From positions 5,394,001-5,458,000 of the forward strand of contig NC_061127.1 of NCBI RefSeq assembly GCF_905220365.1: a stretch of DNA of 64,000 nucleotides, in the 5' to 3' direction. This DNA is from Vanessa cardui. Lineage: Eukaryota; Arthropoda; Insecta; Lepidoptera; Nymphalidae. A program made the translations under genes and the position numbers. Of this stretch, positions 1 through 10,508 are shown in pieces (positions within the stretch are counted from its first letter, which is position 1; every line of letters starts with the position of its first letter). The notes beneath the pieces were generated by a model that was not told where the DNA came from, ran no database searches, and saw nothing but the letters and a program-made list of their open reading frames with translations.

Positions 1-1418
1 TTGTACTAAATACCGATACTGTTCTGTAATGATTTGGAGCTCGCACTTTAATAGTTAAATCGTGAAAGTCGTTAATAAACAATCAATCAAATCAACTCAC
101 TTTCGTATTTAAAATATTAACTAGGATAATGAACGATGACAAACAAAATTAATAGTTGAATTATACTTATTTCCGGTCACAATACTTAATTAAAATATTT
201 TCATTAACATTAAGTCCGCGAGCTATGTTTATAAATCTTAAGTTATGAAATGAATCAAATGAACAAATAAAAATGAGGTGCATATGTATAAATAAATTAT
301 TTAAATTAGTCTTATCGACAACTTTGTAAAACACTTATAATGTTAGCTCTTTGAAATTTGAATCCTAATAATTTATTATTATTGAATACCTAAGATATAG
401 ACGTGTTACTATGCATAGTCTGAAAGGTCTAATTATGAAAATATTCTTATAGGTTATTGTTCAGAAATAGTTCGTACATAGCAGATGTCCCAATTGTATC
501 TAATATAATTTTGTTGTAAAATATCTTTGGCCAAGATGAGATATTTCAATGACGGATTTTGGTGCAGCTTTAAAACTATCTCGAACTGATATTACGTCTC
601 AGTATGAAGCAGAATATAGACTTCAGAAATACCGTGAAACTACGATTCGGTACTAATTAAAGTTCTAAATCCCATATTATGCCTATACTATATAGCATAG
701 TAACTTCCGCCCACAACATTGCTTAGGTAAGGAGATTAAGATACTCCATGTAATTTTCTGTATCGATGTATTTAAAATCTTATGATGATCGGTTGAGTAA
801 GTAAGACGTGATAACACAAAGGACCAACAAACTCACTTATGCATTTATTCTGTTCATACTACGCCAATGTGTGTTGTATGTGTGTAATAAAAAGCAGTTG
901 TCAGATTATCATATTTTACAGTAAAATAGATAAACACAACTGATTGAAACGTACTTTTAAAATTGTTTTTAAATATCTAATTTATTTCTAAATTAAAGGT
1001 ACAGAAATTATAACAAAACAATACGAAAGCTTCACCTTATTCTCAACCTTTATTATTAAAGTTTAAAACTTTGTTTTCGTTGCGGTCTCGTTACGTGAGC
1101 ACACTTCATTATTAATAAAGCGTCTTTTCAGAGCTCTTACTTAATTTATTACTCCCAAAGTATGTCTAAATAATTATTTAACCGTATCCATATCGTCTAG
1201 ACATTTGTAAATTGCTGTTTGGATCCTCATCATCATATGGATCATAAGGTACAGACAGACTAAGAATAAAATTAGGTTTATTGGAGATGAATAAATACTT
1301 GAATCTATACGTATAATAAAATGGAGTGGCTATTTGTAATATTAAAATAACCGCTTTTTACTGAATGCAATATGTATGTATACACAGTACATATACCAAA
1401 ATAACAATTTTTTCAGTG

Positions 1419-1560
1419 TTTGGCTGTCTGTCTTTCTGCCTGTATGTTCCAGCTAATCTCCAAAACGGCTTGGCCGATTTTGACTTGAGTTTCATTGTTA
1501 AATAGCTGATGTAAATTAGTCACTAGCAAGGCTACAACAATAATTTTTATAGCAGCTAGT
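1419..1560 (+). repeat. Decayed dispersed repeat (lepidopteran GTTCCGGCTAATC type)
   Basis: The piece carries the string TGTCTGTC...TGTTCCAGCTAATCTCC followed by GGCCGATTTTGACTTGAGTTTCA and an ATAGCTGATGTAAATTAG block. A related copy lies at 1961-2100, which supports a repeat. I associate this sequence with non-LTR retrotransposon remnants common in Lepidoptera; that attribution is from memory. Confidence 0.5.
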
Positions 1561-1960
1561 ATCACATAATACGTATGCCAAATGGATATTTATAGCCGTA
1601 AATTAAATTTCCACTACATACAAATACCTTCATGACTACCCCAATAAATTATATTTTGATTTGATTTTGATCAGTCCATATAATTAACACGTGATCATTA
1701 TTCTAATTAAATGCAAACATGATCGCATTCGTCTTCATTTCCGCTAATTCGTAACGTTGATATTAATGTAATTGATTAATTAATATTGCCAATTCGGGTA
1801 ATTAATAAAACGTAAACGTTTTAACTGTTAATATCATTGCTTAAAATCTTTTCATATAACTACCGAAATTAAATACTTAAAAATAAAATAAAAATTAAAA
1901 TTAGGAAACACGTGTACCTTTATTACAGTTCAATCATAAAAGTATTCTATCTAATCTAAT

Positions 1961-2100
1961 TTTTGCCTGTCTGTCTGTTTGTTCCGGCTAATCCGGATTT
2001 TACTGGCAGATAACTGATATAGTGAGGAGTAACTTAGGCTACACTAATATTTTTTTTTGTTAAATTCAAACACGTACAAGATCGCTGGCACAGCTAGACA
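1961..2100 (+). repeat. Decayed dispersed repeat, second copy
   Basis: Same order of blocks as the copy at 1419: TGCCTGTCTGTCTG, GTTCCGGCTAATCCGGATTTTACTGGCAGATAACTGATATAG (partial), AGGAGTAACTTAGGCTAC, then ACGTACAAGATCGCTGGCACAGCTAGA near its end. It is too decayed to define termini. Confidence 0.5.
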
Positions 2101-2387
2101 AAGTCTTCGCTATAGCAAAACTTGATTTACCATTATTATCTAATTTAAAACAATTTGATCGCAATTTTCCATAACATCTTATAAAGACATTCAAGCTTAT
2201 ATAGCTTACGAAGTAACAAAAGCAAAACTCATTTAAATAAAGACAAATAGTTGAAGCTGATTAATAAAATCATATAATTATAAGGATGAGTTCATACGAA
2301 AGCAATAAATACTTTTTAGGTATTCCGCATAGTATAGATAGTCCTAAGGCGGAGACTGAAGCTCGGATCCTCCGATATCGCTGCACG

Positions 2388-2460
2388 CACAAGGTGAGGC
2401 AACCGCGAAAGGGCAAATCGGAGCAATATAAAACGTGGCACATCTTCGCAAACAGTATTC
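2388..2460 (+). promoter_or_regulatory. Core promoter of the plus-strand cuticle gene, shared with its paralogue
   Basis: A 17-bp block CACAAGGTGAGGCAACC (2388-2404) is followed by CGAAAGGGCA, a TATA box TATAAAA (2427-2433) continuing into CGTG, and an initiator-like ACAGTATTC (2452-2460; likely start at A2454). The same four blocks occur in the same order and nearly the same spacing upstream of the minus-strand paralogue at 16303-16372. The ATG follows after a 5' UTR of roughly 70 bp. CAAGGTGA is one base from the FTZ-F1/nuclear-receptor half-site type, which is known to drive insect cuticle genes; that role is inferred. Confidence 0.75.
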
Positions 2461-2522
2461 TGCAAACAACTGAACGAAGAGTGCCTGCCACGTACAAAAT
2501 AATAACAGAATCAAATCATATA

Positions 2523-5500
2523 ATGTCTTCTATAACGGTAAGTGGTTTACGAATTAAACTATTTATTTAGTTCGCTTTATATTCGATCGAGGTCGAGAGG
2601 CTAAGGGTGAGTTGTTGATCTTATTCCTAATATAATTTTTCTAAAGTGGGTTTCGGAATTTATCTATTATTGGATTATTACAATTCAGGAAAATAGGATT
2701 GTATTATAGGATTGGATGAGTTGTTCTTTTTAAAAGAGACCCTAGATAATATTTATTACTGATTTCATAGAATATCAGATTCATTAAGTAAGTTTCTTGT
2801 AGATTATTTTTTATTCTGGAATCCTTTTTTAACATTTTTGTGTAATTAGGACAAATATTTCACAGCCAAGTTTAAGTTAGCTTCCGTATGAGTTTTATTT
2901 TATTTCTTTTGCGCTTTCTACATTAGGTCTACAGATCAACTCAATAATTTTAAAATTCTCTACTAGTTTCAGGATTTTTCATTTATTAGCAAAGCCGCGA
3001 GCCTCTGCTAGAGTTGCTCGTGGCTTCGCTTGCGTTTTAGGGCGCTGGTTGTCATATATCGTGCAAAAAGTAGACTTTATTCTTTCTTGGAGTTCAAGTT
3101 TGCCTCATACCAAATTTCATCAAATTTGGTTCAGCGATTTGGTCGTGAAAACCGTCAGACAGAGTTACTTTCACACTTATAATATTAATGTAGATATAGA
3201 TTTTAGATATGATGCTCTTCCGTACCTGTCGTATATTCTCATTTCAAATTCCTTAAAAACGTTTTTAAAAAATGTATTCATTTCTGTATTAAATCCATAG
3301 TTACCCTCTAACAAAAAGTTTAAAATTTATTCCTTAAAGTTAAAATATTTATTATGACATATCACGACTTAACTGCCGCAAACTTAATCTACGAACTACA
3401 ATAAATTTAAACGAAGCCGTAGGTAGTTTGCTACTGTTCACGGATTGCATATAAATTTTATGATATTTGTTTAAGACAATAGAAAAGAGTCTAACTATTA
3501 TTATGTAAATTATTAAAATCAGAGTCATATACTTATGAAAATTTTAATAATCATTAACTCTTGAATTTTATTTTCGAAAGCAAGATAAAGTTTAAATATC
3601 TGTTCCAAATGTATGATATATGTATGATATATGTGGTATATATATCTTATTCAGAAGATTCTTTATTATCCTAGTCTAAATTATCAGACAATGTATTTAT
3701 TATATACGACATAGATTTGAAACTAGAGATGATTTGTTTTTATTAACGTATTAGAATGTAAAACTAAAGATTACGTCACATGCGGGAAGATTCACTTGTA
3801 CAGATTTCCTTGCTGTCCTCATTGCGTCTGGGACTGTTGATCGTTAATAACAACGTGATTAATTGTTTACAATAAATATCTGTTGATAGATTACCTTACT
3901 GGCGTTAGTGGCGGTGGCATCATGCGGACGGCTTGAACCGCAATATCTGCCACCGAGGCCTGGTGGTGGAGGTGGTAACGCAGGATTGGGAGGACTGGGA
4001 GGAGCTGGAGGGGGAGCAGGCAACGGAGGACTTGGCGGAGGATCTTTTGGCGGCGGAAGCGGGTTCGGTGGTGGAAACGGCTTTGGAAGTGGCTCAGCCG
4101 GTGCGAACGTCCCTATTCTACGATACGAAAATGAGAACAATGGCGACGGCACTTACAAATTCAGGTAAATATAATATCATCTTCATAATTTATTATATAA
4201 CTACCCGCGGCATCGCTCTTTTATTATGCAAAAAAAAATCGCTTTTTAGGGCGTTAGTTGTCACGTGTCACGCAAAAATAGTAGCCTGTCCTTTCTTAGA
4301 GTTCAAGTTTTTTCATACCAAATTTCATCAAATTCGATTCAGCGGTTTGGTCGTGAAAGAGAGACAGACAGACATAGTTACTTACACATTTACAATATCA
4401 ATATAGATAAAAACAAATTAATTAGTACTGTTGTTAAATTAATTATAAAATACCTTTATTCATAATTTATAATCACATACAAACTTGAAATCTATTCTCG
4501 AGACAGATTCTTCTAGTAAAATACGTAAACCAACGCTACATTATATATAATTGTATTCAGTGTGCCGATCGGTTGTTTAGCTTAAACACTCGCCAGAGAG
4601 TTAAATAAACTGAGTCTGATTTAATAAATTTGTCTTTAACAATGTCAAAATTGTCATAAAATTATTAAAACAAAAGAAACTACGGGTACTTGCTGATCAA
4701 TTTATCATAAAGTTTGTTAAATAAGTAAATGTATGATATGATGTGTTCATCCAGATTGTCTCAGAATGACTTATATTAAATTATACTATTAATGTCTATA
4801 ATCGAATGATTACAATAGTGCATTTTGTAGTTTAAGCGTTTGAAAGGTAAATGTTGTGAATTGTCTCTCTGCTTGTTAAGCGATCACGCTTCAAGCATTT
4901 AACTGACCCAATTAAACGACACAGACTATACAATTCTGAATAAATATTGTACTTTTAAAAATAAAGGTATATGTAATATTATAACTTGTATGAACTATCT
5001 ATATATAGTCTCATTCAATGAAAATTCTTCTATTATACGATCAGTTTTCACTGAAATACTAATTTAGTAGTAACTAGTAATCGATGGTCCAGTAGGACCA
5101 TCGATAGACTACTACTATAGACTAGTGTTGCACATCGATAACCCATATCGATATGCGACACTAGTTACAACAAATTATTTCTAAAACCCAAAAATATTAA
5201 TTGAAAAATCAAAAATATGTAAATCGACCTGATTTCGTTACTTGACAATAATAAGTATCCTAGATTATCAGGAAAATTTATGCCGATTCACGGTAGACAG
5301 ACTAATCACGAGCTCAATTTATCCGATAATCGAAAACGAATAATATTTGGTATTAAACAGAATAAACATGTGGATAAATTAATAATTGTTATTAATACAA
5401 AATTTTCAGACTACTTAATATTACGATGATATATGTTTAACAAAGTATATTGACTATTAATAATAACGATACACGGAATATGAGTTTAAATAATCGTCAA

Positions 5501-6773
5501 AGATTAAGTACATTCTATTTACATTTTGCGGTTAATACCTAAAATATAACTAGAACACACTGTAGAACTTCCATTATAAATGTCATTTGAAGGCACTTCA
5601 CTAACTCGCGAGTTAGTTCATAGATGATTAAATAGGCGGCTTCCAATTTCAGCTAAAATTAGTTGTAGTTACAAAACAGCAATTAATCTTAAAGGAAGTC
5701 TGGTACAAGTACAAGTTTGCGGATTTAGAGAAAGCCAAACTCATCTTACATGTATTTTATATATACATAGGTATTCAAATTAAAATAAATTCAATAAATT
5801 ATCTAATTATAATTTATATGTTTTACTTGGTAGTAGGGCTTTGTGCAAGCCCGTCTGGGTAGGTACCACCCACTCATCAGCTATTCTACCGCCAAATAAC
5901 AGTACTCAGTATTGTTGTTTTCCGGTCTGAAGGGTGAGTGAGCCAGTGGATCTACGGGCACAAGGGACATAACATCTTAGTTCCCAAGGTTGGTGGCACA
6001 TTGACGATGTAAGGAATAGTTAATATTTCTTACAACGTCATTTTCTATGGGTGATGGTGACCACTTACCATCAGGTGGCTTGTATGCTCGTCCGCCAACC
6101 TATACCATAAAAAAAGAACAGTTTAATCGAAATGTGACATGAAATATGACATCACCAGTAAAGTAATATGTACTAATTTGCAGCTACGAAACAGGCAATG
6201 GTATATCAGCTCAAGAAAGTGGGGCCCCACGTGCGCAAGGGCCCGAAGGTCCAGCTGTAACCGCTGAGGGCGCTTTCTCTTACCGTACTCCCGATGGTCA
6301 ACAAATTTCCCTTACCTACACCGCTGATGAAAACGGCTTCCACCCCGTTGGTTCCCACCTGCCCACACCCCCTCCCATCCCCGAAGCTATCCTCCAATCT
6401 ATCGAGTTCAACAGACGCAACCCATCTTCGTGAGTATATTGGAATAAATTTAATAACTTTAGTCACCTTACAAATATTTATAAGGTTAAATTTTGACCAG
6501 CTTTGAAAGAAACAAATTGATCAAATACATTATGAATTGCATTAGTGAAGAACATTTCCGATTCATATATTTTTTTAATTCAAATCTTCAGGAATGAAAT
6601 AGACCATAAAATTAAAATACAAATTCTTTTTCAGTGAGGGATCTTACAATGGTGGTTCAGGCAATGGCAACTTCGGTGGATCTGGCGGTGGTAGTGGATT
6701 CGGCGGTGGTTCCGGAAGTGGTTTTGGAGGTTCCGGTTCCGGTTCAGGAGGATCTAATGGCTACCATTATTGA
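2523..6773 (+). CDS. RR-1 cuticle protein with glycine-rich arms (4 exons)
   Basis: Secreted structural protein of soft cuticle that binds chitin through an extended Rebers-Riddiford domain. Exons: 2523-2537, 3890-4164, 6184-6429, 6635-6773; introns have GT..AG ends (donors GTAAGT, GTAAAT, GTGAGT) with phases 0, 2, 2. The product is 224 aa. Residues 1-18 or so (MSSITITLLALVAVASCG) form a signal peptide, split by intron 1 after codon 5. Residues about 25-80 are Gly-rich (GGSGFGGG-type repeats). The RR-1 domain runs from about 91 to 170 and includes GDGTYKFSYET, PDGQQISLTYTADENGF and HLPTPPPIPEAIL. The C-terminus is again Gly/Ser-rich and ends NGYHY. The start was chosen because the short exon lies 69 bp after a TATA/initiator promoter and joins in frame to the signal peptide. 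The closest family known to me is endocuticle structural glycoprotein/larval cuticle proteins. Exon 1 is inferred from splice logic and the paralogue. Confidence 0.92.
2995..3203 (+). repeat. Family R repeat in intron 1 of the cuticle gene
   Basis: Contains GTTTTAGGGCGCTGGTTGTCA, TTCTTGGAGTTCAAGTTTGCC, ACCAAATTTCATCAAATTTGG, TTCAGCGATTTGGTCGTGAAA and an AGACAGAGTTACTTTCACA end. The same order of blocks occurs at 4201-4410 and, inverted, at 12519-12690, which shows it is a mobile-element copy. It is probably a LINE 3' end or SINE; no coding part is visible. Confidence 0.7.
4201..4410 (+). repeat. Family R repeat in intron 2 of the cuticle gene
   Basis: Begins CTACCCGCGGCATCGC, carries TTTTTAGGGCGTTAGTTGTCA, ACCAAATTTCATCAAATTCG and GCGGTTTGGTCGTGAAAGAG, and ends with an ACAGACAGACAT run and AATATAGAT. 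It starts only 37 bp after exon 2 of the cuticle gene. Homologous to the copies at 2995 and 12519. Confidence 0.75.
5067..5166. repeat. Two adjacent inverted repeats (hairpins) rich in ATCGAT
   Basis: TCGATGGTCC (5081-5090) and GGACCATCGA (5095-5104) form perfect 10-bp arms with a 4-base loop. ACTAGTGTTGCACATCGAT (5121-5139) and ATCGATATGCGACACTAGT (5147-5165) form 19-bp arms with two mismatches and a 7-base loop. The pair lies in intron 2 of the plus-strand cuticle gene. It could be the remnant of a miniature inverted-repeat element, or a site for a factor binding ATCGAT-type sequences. Confidence 0.7.
5827..6115 (+). mobile_element. Family G SINE-like repeat, near full length
   Basis: Runs from TTGGTAGTAGGGCTTTGTGC through GGTACCACCCACTCATCAG, GGGTGAGTGAGCCAGTG, CACAAGGGACATAACATC and GGTGACCACTTACCATCAGG to a CCATAAAAAAAG tail. 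It is nearly co-linear with copies at 54536-54829 (plus) and 57437-57724 (minus). Its tail ends about 70 bp before exon 3 of the cuticle gene, so it sits in the region where a branch point and polypyrimidine tract would be. I see no obvious target duplication. Confidence 0.85.
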
Positions 6774-7285
6774 TCTCATGCAAATTCGATTTAACTAAGA
6801 AAAGCTACTGAATCGTAGTCGGAAACATTATTATTGAATTTAGTTATAATATTCGGCGCATGCTCCTATACAACCGTATATACTTCAAAATAATCAAAAC
6901 ATTAATGAATACTGTTCGCGAAGTTTTCCTTTTAACTTATAGACAAAATATTTTTGTTTTTTTTCTTCTATTTCTCAAATTAACTTTAGCGTAAAGTTTA
7001 GCTTCCTTTTTTGTTTTCTCTTTTTATTATGGTCGCATCGAGAGCTTACCATGACTTTATATTAATTGTCCATGAATAGAATTTACATTTTCCACGCAAC
7101 GATTTTCCGTTTTCTCGCGATTCGGTAACATTTTCTTAGTAAAATAGTTGACCTGTAAAAGTAATTGAGGCTTTATTGTATTCTCTTGCGATGTCATTTG
7201 CTTAATTTTAGCTGTAATTAGATAATGGCTACTTCTAAGGTTCATTTTCATCTCATCTTTTATACTTTTAACAATTTAAGAATAG

Positions 7286-7291
7286 AATAAA
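7286..7291 (+). terminator. Candidate polyadenylation signal of the plus-strand cuticle gene
   Basis: First AATAAA downstream of the stop codon at 6773 that I noticed, giving a 3' UTR of about 520 bp. A second AATAAA lies at 7403-7408. Which one is used cannot be decided from sequence. Confidence 0.4.
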
Positions 7292-7472
7292 GGTGTCTAT
7301 ATGACCCCAAGAGTACTAGGACTGTGATACCACTAAACAGGCGAGCACTCAGTAATTTATTTAAGGCTTATAATGTACTATACCTATGTAAAAAGGCATG
7401 TGAATAAATATGAATTATACTAAAGACTCTTTTTATTTCCGCCGATTGAATTATATGTGATAACAGTAGTCT

Positions 7473-7655
7473 TTATTCTAACGCCAAACAGCAGTACTCA
7501 GTATTAGTGCAACTACAAGGGACATAACATCTTAGTTCCCGAGGTTGGTGCCTCATTGGCGATGTAAGGAAAGGTTTACAGTCCAATTGTCTGTGGGCGA
7601 TGGTGACTCTTACAGGTGGCCCATTAGTTCATCCGGCAACATATACCTTAAAATC
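7473..7655 (+). mobile_element. Family G repeat, truncated
   Basis: Contains ACGCCAAACAGCAGTACTCAGTATT, CAAGGGACATAACATCTTAG, GATGTAAGGAAAGG, GGCGATGGTGACTC and CAGGTGGCCCATTAG in the family order, with the head missing and internal deletions. Confidence 0.75.
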
Positions 7656-7712
7656 TATAGAATAAAGCATTAATTACAGATACAGATACCTTAAAATCTA
7701 TAGAATAAAGCA
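7643..7712 (+). repeat. 28-bp direct duplication
   Basis: ATACCTTAAAATCTATAGAA followed by TAAAGCAT occurs twice, at about 7643-7670 and 7685-7712, separated by 14 bp that include TACAGATACAGA. It lies at the tail of the truncated family G copy and probably arose by slippage or local duplication. Confidence 0.8.
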
Positions 7713-8039
7713 TATATAGTATTATTGTATTCGATAACAGTAGCTAAATTTTATTTATTTACCAACAACGTTTGTTTTTTTTTTGAATGGTATTTCATTA
7801 TAATGGTAAGAATGACTTACTTTTTATACAGAAAATAAATAATCCTAAACGATAGGTCAAAATGGCAGGCATGATTATGTATAACAGCACTGGGCAAATT
7901 CTAAAGGGGAATAACGGACTATTACAAGAGTGCAACTTTAGAAAGCAATAGTTTTGTAATCCAAGATGAGGTCGAGAACATAGAAAGCAGTTATGAAAAG
8001 TTCAAAACACTAACAAATTACTAGACACAAGAGCGATAT

Positions 8040-8450
8040 TGGACGACGACGAGGTCTTCACTGGCGGAGGTAAATGCTGAATATTACTGGATTGCAGTAA
8101 AATATACAAAAGGCCTTTAGCTGTAGAGAAGATCAAAATATATTGTAAACTGTTTCTCGAAGTCTTTATACGCACTATCACCACAGAGTATGAGATGGAC
8201 CTGAGGACGAAGATTAAACGTCAAATGAAATGTCATCAATCGTTACAGAGTCTGTGGTGCCAATAAAATTTATCGGAACAAAATAATCACCGATGAGGCA
8301 CTCATAACGTCTCAGACAAGACATTTTGGAGACATTGTTATAGAAATTCATTAAAATTGGAAGAGCGTTTGAAATTCGGCATTACGTCCTTCTCGACCAT
8401 CTGCATCTTATCGGTCACAGTAACTTATTATTTAGCGATCACATTAACTC
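8040..8450 (+). pseudogene. Very decayed RTE-type reverse transcriptase remnant (tentative)
   Basis: In one frame around 8150-8260 the translation (KLFLEVFIRTITTEYEMDL, then RTKIKRQMKCHQSLQ) resembles the C-terminal part of RTE-clade LINE reverse transcriptases, where a VFDxCVLPVMTYG-like motif precedes a basic stretch. Stops and frame breaks are frequent. The assignment is weak. Confidence 0.3.
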
Positions 8451-8619
8451 GCATTACCGATGAATTGCAGTGAACGCACGTCAGTCCAAATATTCGCAAC
8501 CTACACTCTGGTAGAAGAGACGTCCCTTAAAACCGAAGGACTTTAATCTTGACCCATAGGTCAGGGTTTAAGAATTGTAATTAAAGAATCTGTTGAATTA
8601 GATAGATAAATAGTTTGGT

Positions 8620-8680
8620 AAATGACGTTTTAAAAAATGTTTGTAAAAGCCTACATGAATTAAGTATAGTTTTTGTATTA
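8620..8680 (+). repeat. Family C (CR1-type LINE) 3' fragment
   Basis: AATGACGTTTTAAAAAATG and TTTGTAAAAGCCTACATGAATTAAG match the 3' tail also seen at 21104-21165 and, inverted, at 31384 onward (TTGTAAAAGCCTACTTGAATAAA). Confidence 0.6.
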
Positions 8681-8700
8681 TTGTTGTTGTTTGTTTTTGA

Positions 8701-8916
8701 TTACTTGGTTGTATGGCAAGTCTGTTTTGATAGGGTTTCCCTCATTAGATAAACTACCGCCAAACAGCATTCCTTAATATTGTTCGGTTCTGTTTTGAAG
8801 GATGAGTGAGTTAGTTCGCGAGCGCCAGCGCAATGGATATAACATCTTAATACCCTAAATTGATTGCGCATTAAATATGTAAACACATTTTCCGGTCAGC
8901 CTAATATATAAAAAGA
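8701..8916 (+). mobile_element. Family G repeat, decayed
   Basis: Recognisable blocks are TTACTTGGTTGTATGGCAAG, ACTACCGCCAAACAGCATTCC, GAAGGATGAGTGAGTTAG and GGATATAACATCTTAATACCC, followed by CCTAATATATAAAAAG as the tail. Sequence divergence is higher than in the 5827 copy. Confidence 0.65.
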
Positions 8917-8958
8917 AGAATTTGCTCTAGTGGCTACCTTATGTGACCGCGTATTTAG

Positions 8959-9057
8959 CGTCCCTTGTGCCGGTAGTAACACACTCGCCCTTCGAATCGA
9001 AACAGAATACAATAAAACTAAGTATTGCTTCCTGGTGGTTGAGTGTATGATGAGTAA
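8959..9057 (-). mobile_element. Family G repeat fragment, inverted to its neighbour
   Basis: On the plus strand it reads GTCCCTTGTGCCGGTAGTAACACACTCGCCCTTCGAATCG, the reverse complement of the family G centre (CGAAGGGTGAGTG...CACAAGGGAC). It faces the copy at 8701-8916, only about 40 bp away, and the two could fold back on each other. Confidence 0.6.
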
Positions 9058-9641
9058 AGGATTTTAGTTTAAAAGTTTTCAAATAGTGTTATAATTATAT
9101 TACAAACATGGATTTGTTTATTAGAACAAATACAAATGGAGAAAGCTCAATCTTGTACTAAATACATTATTATGATTAATAAAAAATAATAAAAAAGTAC
9201 TAATATAAGTACCATCAAATTGTATTACTTATTTATTATTAAACTGGTGTCGTGGACTTATAATCAACTATTTCCAGCATTTCAAAGGAAATGAAGGACA
9301 ACTTACGTTACTAACAGACAATACTGCCGATGACATGCATCATAATCACACAATTAATATTCACTTATGTTATACAACTATGTACTTGCAAAATGTGTTA
9401 CAAAAAGGCCTTCGGAAAAGTCGACAGTATATAAAACTTTTTTCATTTGTTAAAAATCATAAAATTGATTCAATCATAAAATGATGAACTTAAAGTAGAG
9501 GGTGTTTTTTAAATTAAACAGTATGTCATGTTCAATGAAACATTGACCACGAATGACGTCACTAAAACTAAAGAGGAGCGTAGCAGCGGAAAACACTAAA
9601 GCGCGCGAGCAACACTTGGGACTATAAAGTAAAATCGCCGA

Positions 9642-9870
9642 AGGGAATACCATACAAACTTTCAACCCTTATTTCACCCCTTTAGGGATAGAATATCCGA
9701 TCGCATTGACCAACGAAATAACGTACACTGAAATAGGTATCGATTTATTTTAATCAGTATACCAAAAATATACTTTCTAGTTTCTAATTAGAAAGTATAT
9801 TTTTAATTAGTCTTTCATACAAACGTTTAACCGCTATTTCACCCCCTTAGGGGTAGAATTTCCAAAATTC
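9642..9870 (+). repeat. Two related CATACAAAC...CACCCCTTAGGG(G)TAGAAT repeats around a palindrome
   Basis: The units at about 9648-9695 (CAAACTTTCAACCCTTATTTCACCCCTTTAGGGATAGAAT) and 9821-9862 (CAAACGTTTAACCGCTATTTCACCCCCTTAGGGGTAGAAT) share most positions. Between them lies a perfect 15-bp inverted repeat, AAAAATATACTTTCT (9764-9778) and AGAAAGTATATTTTT (9790-9804). The set is probably part of one dispersed repeat. Confidence 0.65.
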
Positions 9871-10463
9871 CTTTCTTAGTGGGTTTTTACTGTAAGCCTC
9901 ATATGTAAAGCAATTTAAATACAATATTTATAAATAATCATTAAATGTTGTATAACTTCTAGCTGTAGAGTTATATTCAGTCACAGAATTATATAAATGT
10001 CATGAATACTTTTTTATATTTTTATAAATAAAAGTAGAAATAATAATTTATTGGTACAAAAGAAATATAATATTGTTGAATTTGATATGGGATTTGTTAA
10101 TCTGGGTTTAGTTACGGAAGAATATGGTGATTGTAAAGAAAACTGTAAAAATAAATATTGTAAACCATATTGAATATTGTTAACTATTAGATGTTCCTGT
10201 TTATCTGAAGCTGGGTCTACACTACTCAATAAATTGATCCTACTCACCAAATTTCAAGTATATAACATTAATACTTTATGGTCGGCGATGATGAATCAGT
10301 CTGTCAGGACTTGTTATTTTATAAATATAGATCGAAGATATAGAAGGAACCGGAGTAGGTAAGTGTCTGCCACTGAAGTTTTCTATGTATTTTTTTATAT
10401 ATTTTAAGATGTCAAAATGGCAGACTTGCTGCGATCACGTTTTGAAAGTCGATTTTTATGCTT

Positions 10464-10508
10464 TTCAACCGACTTCAAAAAGGAGGTTATCAATTCGTCT
10501 GTATTTTT
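10464..10508 (+). repeat. Fragment of a common lepidopteran repeat (CAACCGACTTCAAAAAGGAGG)
   Basis: Reads TTTTCAACCGACTTCAAAAAGGAGGTTATCAATTCGTCTG then a T-run. A reverse-oriented relative (CATAACCTCCTACTTTTTAAGTCGATTGAAAA) lies near 28000. I recall this as a frequent transposon end in Lepidoptera. Confidence 0.6.

Larger units (their letters stand above)
1..2280. other. AT-rich intergenic DNA, no gene seen
   Basis: No reading frame with codon-like composition and no paired splice signals were found. Two decayed dispersed-repeat pieces (listed separately) and a short family C tail around 1640-1672 are the only recognisable items. The stretch lies upstream of the first cuticle gene and may hold its enhancers, but nothing in the sequence identifies one. 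Confidence 0.6.

Noticed and set aside
2286..2570. 94-codon plus-strand frame over the first cuticle promoter
   Set aside because: It runs through the TATA box and 5' UTR of the cuticle gene; the real coding start inside it is in the same stretch but ends at the exon 1 donor at 2537.
3859..4152. Proline-rich minus-strand frame
   Set aside because: It is the antisense of the glycine-rich exon 2 of the cuticle gene (Gly codons read backwards as Pro).
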